Source: an uncultured bacterium (GTDB taxonomy: Bacteria > Cyanobacteriota > Vampirovibrionia > Gastranaerophilales > Gastranaerophilaceae). Taken from it: a stretch of 23,516 nt of DNA. The notes under the pieces are model-generated. The model made no database searches. It saw nothing but the letters and a program-made list of their open reading frames with translations, and had not been told where the DNA came from. The DNA lies in the NCBI GenBank assembly GCA_900549855.1, contig URPS01000036.1, positions 1 to 23,516 of the forward strand. The letters run 5' to 3'. The position numbers were made by a program, and so were the translations under genes. Below, one piece after another: positions 1 to 6,337 of the stretch (position 1 is its first letter; each line of letters starts with the position of its first letter).

Positions 1-338
1 TTCTCCATCTGTCTGTAAATCTGATCTGCGAAACCAAAGCTTGTTCTTGGATTATTCGCAATATCACGTCCCATTTGTTGATAAACTATTGACTTAAAAG
101 TATCAACGTATTGTCCTTCTTTTCCGAACAAGCTGTTTTCGTGGTCTACAGTCTTGTCCATTTCTGAAAGCATTTTGGTCACAAAGATTGATTCAAATTC
201 TGTTGCAACCTTTTTTAATTGCTCTTTAGAATCGCCGGATTCTTTAATTCTGTTATATAAAACCTGATCAGCGTTAACTGTCTGAGCATTTTTTAATCCG
301 CTATGTATTAAATCTATTGTAGGTGTTGAAAAGTCCAT
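1..338 (-). CDS. flgJ: Flagellar rod-binding protein FlgJ, N-terminal part (partial, runs off left edge)
   Basis: The reading frame starts at the ATG at 338-336 and stays open to the window edge, giving 112 visible codons. The protein has the pattern of the rod-binding (rod cap) domain of FlgJ: a helix around FESIFVTKMLSEM, then FGKEGQYVDTFKSIVYQQMG and a second helix ending in FADQIYRQME. FlgJ scaffolds rod assembly in the periplasm and is exported by the flagellar secretion system, which fits the lack of a signal peptide. It follows flgI after a 125-nt gap that holds a hairpin element. No clear ribosome binding site precedes the ATG; an AAAGGAG at about 410-416 lies too far upstream and would instead serve a very short leader frame. 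Whether a C-terminal muramidase domain follows cannot be seen, but a separate transglycosylase gene heads this operon, so a single-domain protein is likely. Confidence 0.85.
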   Translation of the reverse strand, partial: MDFSTPTIDLIHSGLKNAQTVNADQVLYNRIKESGDSKEQLKKVATEFESIFVTKMLSEMDKTVDHENSLFGKEGQYVDTFKSIVYQQMGRDIANNPRTSFGFADQIYRQME

Positions 339-347
339 TTTTTTATT

Positions 348-461
348 AGTGAATGGTGAGTTGTGAGTAGTGATTGGTATTATTCACTTCTGCAATTTCA
401 TTCACTTTCTCCTTTCATTTTTATTAACTGCCTATTAACTAATCACTATTCACTCGTCACT
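348..461. repeat. Hairpin element D (AGTGA-unit arms) between flgI and flgJ
   Basis: The left arm, from 348 to about 377, is made of degenerate AGTGA/GTGAG units. The right arm, from about 433 to 461, carries the complementary TCACT units. A central region rich in T and C (about 378-432) separates them. The architecture matches elements A-C in the same operon, but the unit sequence and the loop differ. The best-paired part is TAGTGATT with AATCACTA. In the direction of transcription the centre contains AAAGGAG a few bases before GTG and ATG codons, which open only tiny reading frames. Confidence 0.6.
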
Positions 462-463
462 AG

Positions 464-1564
464 TTAAATTATTACCAGTTCCGCTTGCAAACTTCCGGAT
501 TTTTTCAGTGCTTGCAAGATTGATATCAAGTCTACCGGTGCTACTCCGATTGAGTTTAATGCTCTTACTAAATCATTAAGATTGCTATTAGCAGGCATTG
601 TTACTAAACTACCCGGAGCTTTGTTAATTTGTATATCCGAATTCTCAAACCCAACGGTCGCACCGTTTGAAAAACCGTTTGGCTGAGAAACTTCATTTGT
701 TGTAGAAACTGTTACCGTAATATTTCCATGCGCCACTGCTGCTGGTAAAAGTTTTACATCTGCACCAATAACCACAGTACCGGTTCTTTCATTAACCACA
801 ACTTTAGCCGGTTCCATTGTTGGAGAAACTTCCAAATTTTCAATTATTGATAAAAATGCAACCCTATCATTCATAAATCTTGCAGGAATTTCTACTTTAA
901 CAGAACTTCCGTCAATTGCTTTTGCTGGTGCTACTTGAGAAACAGTTTTTGCGATTCTTGAAACAAGTGTATAATCAGAACGGTCGATAGATAGTGTTAT
1001 TGAGTTTTCATCTCCGATTTCTGTATAGATATCACGTTCAATTATTGCACCCCCAGGGATTCTACCTGTTGTAGTGATTGCAGTTCTTGCAGATGAACCG
1101 CCTGCAATTTTGTTAATACCACCAACTGAAAGTGGACCTTGCGCAACTGCTACAGCTTCACCGTTAGGAGCTTTTAAAATTGTTTGAACAAGTACACCGC
1201 CTTCTAAACTTTTACAGTCAGCCATCGCAGAAACTGTTACGTCGATTTTGTCACCATTCTTAGAAAACGGAGGCACTGTAGCGGTTACGATTACAGCTGC
1301 AGAAGCTCCTTTTTGGATGTAGTTTTCTTGCTCAATTACTGTGCCTAAATTTCTTAACAACATCTTATTTGTAATCTGAGTTGAACGAGAGTTGTCACCA
1401 GTCCCCGGAAGACCAACAACTACACCATAACCAACAAGTTGGTTTTCTCTCACACCCTTAATATGAGTCAAGTCCATTATGCGAACCTTGGCATTAATAG
1501 CTTGTGCCGGCATTACACTTGCCAACATGAATATTGCTAATATTGTTGCTAAAATTTTTTTCAT
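464..1564 (-). CDS. flgI: Flagellar basal body P-ring protein FlgI
   Basis: This 366-residue protein has the normal FlgI length. It starts with a cleavable signal peptide (MKKILATILAIFMLASVMPAQA), followed by the strongly conserved FlgI region around RIMDLTHIKGVRENQLVGYG and VVGLPGTGDNS. FlgI subunits are secreted by Sec and form the P ring around the flagellar rod in the peptidoglycan layer, so the gene indicates a diderm cell. The C-terminal LNDLVRALNSIGVAPVDLISILQALKKSGSL segment is also typical. The start is supported by AAAAAAAGGTAAG just upstream of the ATG. The upstream neighbour is flgA, the P-ring chaperone. The L-ring gene flgH, often found between these two, is absent, and hairpin element A fills the gap. 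Confidence 0.97.
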   Translation of the reverse strand: MKKILATILAIFMLASVMPAQAINAKVRIMDLTHIKGVRENQLVGYGVVVGLPGTGDNSRSTQITNKMLLRNLGTVIEQENYIQKGASAAVIVTATVPPFSKNGDKIDVTVSAMADCKSLEGGVLVQTILKAPNGEAVAVAQGPLSVGGINKIAGGSSARTAITTTGRIPGGAIIERDIYTEIGDENSITLSIDRSDYTLVSRIAKTVSQVAPAKAIDGSSVKVEIPARFMNDRVAFLSIIENLEVSPTMEPAKVVVNERTGTVVIGADVKLLPAAVAHGNITVTVSTTNEVSQPNGFSNGATVGFENSDIQINKAPGSLVTMPANSNLNDLVRALNSIGVAPVDLISILQALKKSGSLQAELVII

Positions 1565-1581
1565 AATACTTACCTTTTTTT

Positions 1582-1705
1582 AGTTGAAGAGTTGAAGGTT
1601 GAATAGTTGAAGAGTTTATTATGTTCGCTATTGCTCACTATTTATTTTATGACCGAAGGGAATTAAATGAACCGTTCCGCTATTCCACCCTTCAACTTTT
1701 CAACT
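1582..1705. repeat. Hairpin element A between flgA and flgI
   Basis: The 124-nt inverted repeat has arms at 1582-1620 and 1666-1705, built of degenerate (A)GTTGAA units on one side and TTCAAC units on the other. About three quarters of arm positions can pair. The loop, 1621-1665, contains the conserved core GTTCGCT..GCTCAC..TTTAT..ATGACCGAAGGGAATTA, shared with elements B and C. A run of further TTTCAA/TTTTCA-like units continues to about 1735. The element ends a few bases from the ribosome binding site of flgI. Confidence 0.85.
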
Positions 1706-1758
1706 CTCTACTCTCCACTTTCAATTTTCAATTCTTTTACCAACCCCAAGTCCCAGTG

Positions 1759-2463
1759 CTAAATTGCAACCAAAACTCTATTTTCCCCAATTACCTTACC
1801 GTTGTAAACCTTTTTGTAATTTTTGTTTTCAACGTTAATGTAATCGCCTGTCATACCGTCTGCCATTGCAGTACCGTCTATTGTAACCATTACATCCCCA
1901 TTTGATACAAAGAAAATTCTTACTTCGCCATTTCTTTGTACGTCAGGACGCATTTTTACAAATCTTTTGTCAATGACTTCACCTTTTTGAAAAGCTTTCT
2001 TGGTTGTCATTTCTTTTGCCAACATTTTTGAATCAAGAACATAATCCATTTTCATAGAAACATCCATTCTCTTAACCGTTGTGCATTCATTTGTTACAGC
2101 TTGTTCTCTGTTTATAAAATCACTTGCAACAAGCACGTCTTTGTAAACAATTGTTTGAACCGGAAGATTCAAAGTTTTAACAAATGCGTTATTTACGTAT
2201 ACGTCCACTCTTTTAATATCACGAGGTAGAATTTTATCTCCACCTGAAACAACTTTATATGAAACTTTTCCATCCGGAAGCTGTAATTGTGCAAAAGGTG
2301 TTGCAGAAACCTTAACTTCAACCTCACCATTTGTCATTTTGTTATAATTTGTTTCCAAAATCTTAGCAACAGAAGTTTTAACATCACTAGAAGAAACCAT
2401 TTGAGCGTTTACACCCAAATTGCTTATTATTAATATTAATGCTGTTGCTACTATTTTATTCAT
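1759..2463 (-). CDS. flgA: Flagellar P-ring assembly chaperone FlgA (SAF domain)
   Basis: The 234-residue protein has an N-terminal signal peptide (about residues 1-20, ending VNAQ). Its C-terminal half has the FlgA/SAF arrangement: KEMTTKKAFQKGEVIDKRFVKMRPDVQRNGEVRIFFVSNGDVMVTIDGTAMADGMTGDYINVENKN. In FlgA this part carries the beta-clip fold that binds FlgI in the periplasm and helps P-ring assembly. The gene lies between flgG and flgI. The leader ACTAAAAAAAGGTAAGTAT upstream of the ATG is the same as the leader of flgI and supplies the ribosome binding site. Sequence divergence from well-studied FlgA proteins is high, as usual for the family, so position and C-terminal pattern carry the assignment. 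Confidence 0.88.
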   Translation of the reverse strand: MNKIVATALILIISNLGVNAQMVSSSDVKTSVAKILETNYNKMTNGEVEVKVSATPFAQLQLPDGKVSYKVVSGGDKILPRDIKRVDVYVNNAFVKTLNLPVQTIVYKDVLVASDFINREQAVTNECTTVKRMDVSMKMDYVLDSKMLAKEMTTKKAFQKGEVIDKRFVKMRPDVQRNGEVRIFFVSNGDVMVTIDGTAMADGMTGDYINVENKNYKKVYNGKVIGENRVLVAI

Positions 2464-2484
2464 TAATTATACTTACCTTTTTTT

Positions 2485-2608
2485 AGTTGAAAAGTTGAAT
2501 GGTGAAAAAGTGGAAAAGTTCATTTAATTCCCTTCGGTCATATATAAATTGTGAGCGTTAGCGAACTTAATGAACTCTTCAACTGTTTCGCTTTTCAACT
2601 CTTTAACT
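2485..2608. repeat. Hairpin element B between flgG and flgA (core inverted)
   Basis: The 124-nt inverted repeat has 40-nt arms at 2485-2524 and 2569-2608 that match at about 32 of 40 positions. The 44-nt loop, 2525-2568, holds the same core as elements A and C but on the opposite strand: the reverse complement reads GTTCGCTAACGCTCAC... and then ATGACCGAAGGGAATTA. Arms start with AGTTGAA/AGTTAAA units and end in GTTCATT next to the loop. The element sits directly upstream of the flgA leader. Confidence 0.88.
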
Positions 2609-2653
2609 TTTTTTCCTCATTTTATGTTCAAATCCTAAAACTATCTAACGTTC

Positions 2654-3439
2654 TTATCCCATCTGATTAGTCAACTGTAAAATATTACTTGAAGAGTTGA
2701 TAATCTTAGAGTTTGATTCAAATGCCCTTTCTGCTTTAATCAGTCCTACAAGTTCGTCTACGATTTGAACGTTTGAACCTTCCAACATACATTGTTGAAT
2801 CAAACCTAAACCGTTCTGCCCCGGAGTATCTTGAACCGGATTTCCGGAAGCTTGCGTTTCTTTGTACAAGTTGTGTCCGATTGATAACAAACCTGATGGG
2901 TTTTGGAATTTTACCAATTGCAAAGAACCAACAATTGATTGTTGTGTTTGCCCCGGAAGTGTTACAGAAATATTACCATCCTGTGTAATTGTAATTTCAG
3001 TCGCATCACGTGGAATTGATACAGATGGTTGAATTAACAAACCATCATTTGTACACAATTGACCTAAAGAATCCACTTGCAAACAACCGTCACGAGTATA
3101 TGCCAAAGAGCCATCCTCTTTCATAACTTGCAAGAAACCTTCACCTTCAATTTCAATATCAAGTTGACGTCCTGTAGAGATTGCAACACCTTGAGTAAAA
3201 ACACGAGTTGTCGCTGCTGTTTTTACACCAAGCCCGATTTCAATACCAACAGGCTGATATGTTCCTTGGTTCATCAAAGCACCAGGGGTTCTTGTTGCTT
3301 GAGAAAGCAAATCTTGAAACTCAATTCTTGATTGTTTAAAAGCAGTAGTGTTAACGTTCGCTACATTGTTTGCGATAACGTCTAGGTAATTCTGTTGTGC
3401 TATCATACCTGTTGCTGCTGTTGTTAGTGCTCTTAACAT
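2654..3439 (-). CDS. flgG: Flagellar basal body distal rod protein FlgG
   Basis: The 261-residue protein has the standard FlgG length and order of motifs. The N-terminal rod signature is MLRALTTAATGMIAQQNYLDVIANNVANVNTTAFK. A FlgG-type core follows (IEGEGFLQVMKEDGSLAYTRDGCLQVDSLGQL), and the C-terminal helix ends GLIKAERAFESNSKIINSSSNILQLTNQM. FlgG forms the distal rod through the P and L rings and is exported through the flagellar type III apparatus, so it needs no signal peptide. AGAGGATAAACAAAAATG gives a good ribosome binding site. It is the middle gene of the rod/ring operon, with hairpin elements on both sides. Confidence 0.96.
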   Translation of the reverse strand: MLRALTTAATGMIAQQNYLDVIANNVANVNTTAFKQSRIEFQDLLSQATRTPGALMNQGTYQPVGIEIGLGVKTAATTRVFTQGVAISTGRQLDIEIEGEGFLQVMKEDGSLAYTRDGCLQVDSLGQLCTNDGLLIQPSVSIPRDATEITITQDGNISVTLPGQTQQSIVGSLQLVKFQNPSGLLSIGHNLYKETQASGNPVQDTPGQNGLGLIQQCMLEGSNVQIVDELVGLIKAERAFESNSKIINSSSNILQLTNQMG

Positions 3440-3475
3440 TTTTGTTTATCCTCTTTAAGTCTGGTTTTGTTTTTT

Positions 3476-3597
3476 AGTTGAAGAGTTGAATGGTGTAATG
3501 GTTGAAAAGTTCATTATGTTCGCTTACGCTCACTATTTATATGACCGAAGGGAATTAAATCAACTATTCAACCCTTCCACTTTTCAACATTTCAACT
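3476..3597. repeat. Hairpin element C between flgF and flgG
   Basis: The 122-nt inverted repeat has 40-nt arms at 3476-3515 and 3558-3597, about 32 of 40 positions pairing. The 42-nt loop, 3516-3557, is nearly the same as the loop of element A and is in the same orientation. Arms consist of AGTTGAA-like units spaced by one or two variable bases. It follows the flgF stop closely and precedes the flgG leader. Confidence 0.88.
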
Positions 3598-3604
3598 CCT
3601 TACT

Positions 3605-4438
3605 CTACGATGTCCTTATGCGCCCAAGCGAAACTGCCGTTGTCAGCATATCGCTATTGGTGCTTACTAATTTTGTCAAACTTTCGTAATTTCTTGATGT
3701 ATTAATTGTGTTAATCATTTCTCTAATTACATTAGAATTAGAAAGTTCAAGCATTCCCTGCTGTACAGAGAATTTTTCTGAACGAAGCTCCGGATTATTA
3801 ACTGTATCTCTCGGAATAAACTTCGCATCACCAACTTCAAACAAATCGTCTTTGTCAGAAAAATCCCAAACACCGATTGTTTGAAGTGGAATTTTTTGGT
3901 TATAAGAATTGATTTCAATATTACCGTTTTCTGCGATAACGATATCTTTTCTATCTCTAAAAACTGTTTCATCTTCCATATCTTCAGGAAGCATTCTTAT
4001 TCTTCTATTGTTAACGTCAAGAACGTATTCACCTTGCTTAGTTTTTAACCAATAACCTCTATCAACAACAAAAGAACCGTTTCTTGTATAAGCGACATTT
4101 CCATCTTGGTCTTGAACTTTAAAGAAACCGTCACCTTCAATTGCAACGTCATAAGGATTAGATGTCTTAGTTAAAGCACCTTGAGAAAAATCGTGGGTAT
4201 ATTGCATACTTGCACTACCAACACTCAAGCTTCCAAGATAATTATTTTCATTAGTGTTTCTGATAATAGAACCACCCTCTTGAGAGTATACAGCAGATTG
4301 CATAACGTCTTTGAATCTCAATGAACCTTTTTTATAACCTACAGTATTCACGTTCGCAAGGTTGTTTGCAGTATTATCATTCATATCCATAAGAGCAAGC
4401 ATACCATTGGCAGCTGATTCAAAACTTCTCACTAACAT
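3605..4438 (-). CDS. flgF: Flagellar basal body rod protein FlgF (FlgG-like hook-basal body protein)
   Basis: The 277-residue protein belongs to the FlgF/FlgG/FlgE family. It has the N-terminal signature MLVRSFESAANGMLALMDMNDNTANNLANVNTVGYKKG, then DVAIEGDGFFKVQDQDGNVAYTRNGSFVVD, and a C-terminal coiled-coil helix with SNVIREMINTINTSRNYESLTKLV. It lies immediately upstream of flgG, the usual place for flgF, the proximal-rod component. Its ATG overlaps the stop codon of the preceding transglycosylase gene by one base (TAATG), which points to translational coupling. The choice between FlgF and a second FlgG-like protein rests on gene order, because both share the same domains. It lacks a signal peptide, as expected for export through the flagellar apparatus. 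Confidence 0.9.
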   Translation of the reverse strand: MLVRSFESAANGMLALMDMNDNTANNLANVNTVGYKKGSLRFKDVMQSAVYSQEGGSIIRNTNENNYLGSLSVGSASMQYTHDFSQGALTKTSNPYDVAIEGDGFFKVQDQDGNVAYTRNGSFVVDRGYWLKTKQGEYVLDVNNRRIRMLPEDMEDETVFRDRKDIVIAENGNIEINSYNQKIPLQTIGVWDFSDKDDLFEVGDAKFIPRDTVNNPELRSEKFSVQQGMLELSNSNVIREMINTINTSRNYESLTKLVSTNSDMLTTAVSLGRIRTS

Positions 4439-4989
4439 TAGTTGCTTCCTCCTTTCATCTTGTCGTAATTGCTTAGAACACTTTTAACATAATTTTGCGT
4501 TTCCATATAAGGTGGAATTCCGCCGTATTTTTTTACCGCATTTGGACCTGCGTTGTAAGCAGCCAGAGCTAAAGATTTATTGTTATCAAACCTATCCATT
4601 AAACCTTTTAGATACTTTGTTCCGCCCATAATGTTCTGTTCAGCGTCATACGCATTTTTAACACCAAGTCCTTGTGCTGTACTTGGCATAAGCTGCATTA
4701 AGCCCATAGCACCGCAGCTTGAAGTCGCATTAGGGTTAAATCCTGATTCTTGTTTAATTACAGCTTTTACAAAATCAGAATCCAAGCCATTCTTTTCTGC
4801 GTAGGTTTCAATCAAGTTTTCGATTTCATTTCTGGATGAAGAAGTAGGATTTGTTCTATTAGCGATTGATGTATCAAGGATTTTTTGGAAATCTTCATCA
4901 GGCTTAACCCCGTATGACATTAGAGATTGAAACTGATTTTCAATCGTACTGATGCGCTGCAAAGTTAAGTCTAATCCCGTAAGATTCAT
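4438..4989 (-). CDS. Flagellar-operon soluble lytic transglycosylase (SLT domain)
   Basis: This 183-residue protein carries an SLT/goose-type lysozyme-like domain from about residue 58 onward. The catalytic glutamate is E81 in KQESGFNP, followed by GAMGLMQLMPSTAQGLG, MGGTKYLKGLMDRF and LALAAYNAGPNAVKKYGG. Such enzymes cleave the glycan strands of peptidoglycan and here would open the wall for rod passage. There is no signal peptide; residues 1-55 look like a short helical export region. The protein may therefore be exported by the flagellar secretion system. It is the first gene of the operon and overlaps flgF by one base. GAGGAAGG upstream of the ATG is a good ribosome binding site. Functionally it would replace the muramidase domain found in FlgJ of gammaproteobacteria. 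Confidence 0.9.
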   Translation of the reverse strand: MNLTGLDLTLQRISTIENQFQSLMSYGVKPDEDFQKILDTSIANRTNPTSSSRNEIENLIETYAEKNGLDSDFVKAVIKQESGFNPNATSSCGAMGLMQLMPSTAQGLGVKNAYDAEQNIMGGTKYLKGLMDRFDNNKSLALAAYNAGPNAVKKYGGIPPYMETQNYVKSVLSNYDKMKGGSN

Positions 4990-5070
4990 CTTACGCCTTC
5001 CTCTTCTTAATTACCTACCAATTTTGTAAGGGATATATTTTCCCCTACCCCAAGTCTACACTAGTAGTTT

Positions 5071-5098
5071 ATTATATCTGGACTTCGTTAACATCAAT
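5071..5098 (-). promoter_or_regulatory. Candidate promoter of the flagellar operon
   Basis: On the minus strand a perfect TATAAT (5076-5071) lies about 80 nt upstream of the transglycosylase start. Only weak -35 candidates (TTGATT/TTGATG-like, 15-19 nt further upstream) are present. It resembles a housekeeping sigma-70 type site. No sigma-54 or clear sigma-28 consensus was seen. Confidence 0.45.
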
Positions 5099-5121
5099 CA
5101 ATGGGTTATAATTTTGAGGTG

Positions 5122-5143
5122 ATATAGACCAAATGGTCTATAT
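5122..5143. promoter_or_regulatory. Perfect 9-bp inverted repeat upstream of the flagellar operon promoter
   Basis: ATATAGACC and GGTCTATAT flank a 4-nt spacer (AAAT). It lies about 25-50 nt upstream of the candidate flagellar promoter region and is not followed by a T-run on either strand, so it looks more like an operator than a terminator. Next to it, 5144-5156 contains AAATTCCCTTCG, the reverse complement of the CGAAGGGAATT motif found in the loops of elements A-C. Confidence 0.4.
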
Positions 5144-5210
5144 GAAATTCCCTTCGCCCACATGGAGAAGAAAAACTCTAAAACAAACCACTAATTAAAT
5201 TTATATATAA

Positions 5211-5338
5211 GTCAATGGTAGTGCGTCATTGCAAGCAGGAGCGAAGCAATCTGGTCATTTTACTTGTAAGTTAACCTTAACGGTCTGAATTGCCACGTCA
5301 CTTACGTTCCTCGCAATGACGCACTACCATTGCTTGAC
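5211..5338. repeat. Palindromic dispersed repeat, GTCATTGCGAG type (copy 1)
   Basis: The outer arms 5213-5232 and 5313-5332 are a perfect 20-bp inverted repeat (CAATGGTAGTGCGTCATTGC). Inside are the halves GCAGGAGCGAAGCAATCTGG and a complementary segment with GAATTGCCACGTCAC. This is the widely distributed GTCATTGCGAGGAGCGAAGCAATC type of bacterial palindromic repeat, present again at 7310-7440. With the promoter and the 5122-5143 inverted repeat, it makes up most of the 400-nt gap 4990-5389, which has no coding sequence. Confidence 0.75.
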
Positions 5339-5389
5339 GCGCTATATTGTTACACCAACAACAAAAATAAAGGAGTACTCACTCACTTG

Positions 5390-6184
5390 TTAAAAATCAA
5401 TTCCATCACCAGATTTAACCAGTGACAACGAATTATCACGAGAAAAATGCTCAGCCCTTAATTCTTCTATTCTATTGCGCGCAAAAACCGCGTCTTCTGA
5501 AAACTGTTTTAATTCCAAAAATTTCTTATAATATCTTATTGCATCCTTGAACTTAGACATCTTATCAAAACTCATTGCAATACCAAGGTAAGCCTTGTAA
5601 TAATCGGGATTTCGCTTAATCAACTGAAAGAACGTTCTTGATGCTTCCATAAAATCACCTTGTCCCATCAGCATTGCAGCCTTGTTGTAGTAAGCCTTCA
5701 AAAATTCCGGATTTGTTTCAATAAGTTTGTTGTAAATCATTAACGACAAATCTGCTTCATCTACAAGTTCATGAGCAATAGCTAATTGAATTTGAGCCTC
5801 TAAATTTTCACGATTTATCAAAATCGCCTTAATCAAATGTTCAATAGCTTTTTCAGGTTCACCATTGCTCAAATAACAAACACCAAGCTCAAAAAAGTAT
5901 TCATCTTTGCTATCATCAATTGCAATCAATTTATGCAAAGTCGAAATAGCTTTCCTGTACTCTTGGAGGTATTTGTAAGACATTGCTAAACCCAAATACG
6001 CTTGGGGTTCTTTTCTATCCATCATAATTGCCTGCAAGTATGCTTGCACAGCCTCTTTATAAAGTTTTGCAAATCTGAGTGCGTCTGCTTTAACGCAGAG
6101 ATTATACGAACGAGAACGTTGAGGTCTTGTCACCTTCTCCGCTACTTTCGCCAAATTTTTATCTATAGTTGCATCAATTTGCAT
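5390..6184 (-). CDS. Tetratricopeptide repeat (TPR) protein
   Basis: The 264-residue protein is made almost entirely of about six TPR units from about residue 26 to 229. Each has the pattern of small residues and aromatic positions, for example QAYLGLAMSYKYLQEYRKAIS, YFFELGVCYLSNGEPEKAIE and KAYLGIAMSFDKMSKFKDAI. There is no signal peptide or membrane segment, so it is probably a cytoplasmic scaffold for protein contacts; the partner cannot be told from sequence. It is a single gene, separated from the flagellar operon by 400 nt and from bioB by a terminator. The start at 6184 is supported by GGGAGAG before the ATG. That ribosome binding site is part of a 9-bp hairpin (6193-6217), which may control translation. 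Confidence 0.85.
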   Translation of the reverse strand: MQIDATIDKNLAKVAEKVTRPQRSRSYNLCVKADALRFAKLYKEAVQAYLQAIMMDRKEPQAYLGLAMSYKYLQEYRKAISTLHKLIAIDDSKDEYFFELGVCYLSNGEPEKAIEHLIKAILINRENLEAQIQLAIAHELVDEADLSLMIYNKLIETNPEFLKAYYNKAAMLMGQGDFMEASRTFFQLIKRNPDYYKAYLGIAMSFDKMSKFKDAIRYYKKFLELKQFSEDAVFARNRIEELRAEHFSRDNSLSLVKSGDGIDF

Positions 6185-6192
6185 AACTCTCT

Positions 6193-6217
6193 CCCAATTG
6201 TATAGTACACAATCGGG
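6193..6217 (-). promoter_or_regulatory. Hairpin or operator over the TPR gene ribosome binding site
   Basis: On the minus strand CCCGATTGT and ACAATTGGG, separated by 7 nt, can pair over all nine positions with one G-U pair. The second arm supplies the GGG of the GGGAGAG ribosome binding site, eight bases upstream of the TPR start codon. It could be an RNA hairpin hiding the ribosome binding site, or a DNA operator. Confidence 0.4.
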
Positions 6218-6280
6218 TAATAAATTTTAACGACCATTGGATTGAAAAAAGATTAACCCTTGGATTAATTTTTAAACATC

Positions 6281-6322
6281 AAAAAAGGCGTCGGTACAAA
6301 ATAAATTTTGCACCGACGCCTT
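6281..6322 (-). terminator. Rho-independent terminator of bioB
   Basis: On the minus strand the stem AAGGCGTCGGT...ACCGACGCCTT has an A/T-rich upper part and is followed directly by TTTTTT. It starts 15 nt after the bioB stop codon. Confidence 0.92.
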
Positions 6323-6337
6323 AATAATTTCACTTAT

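Noticed and set aside
1580..3600. CRISPR-like array in the flagellar operon
   Set aside because: The repeats are short degenerate units within inverted arms, without regular spacers or cas genes.
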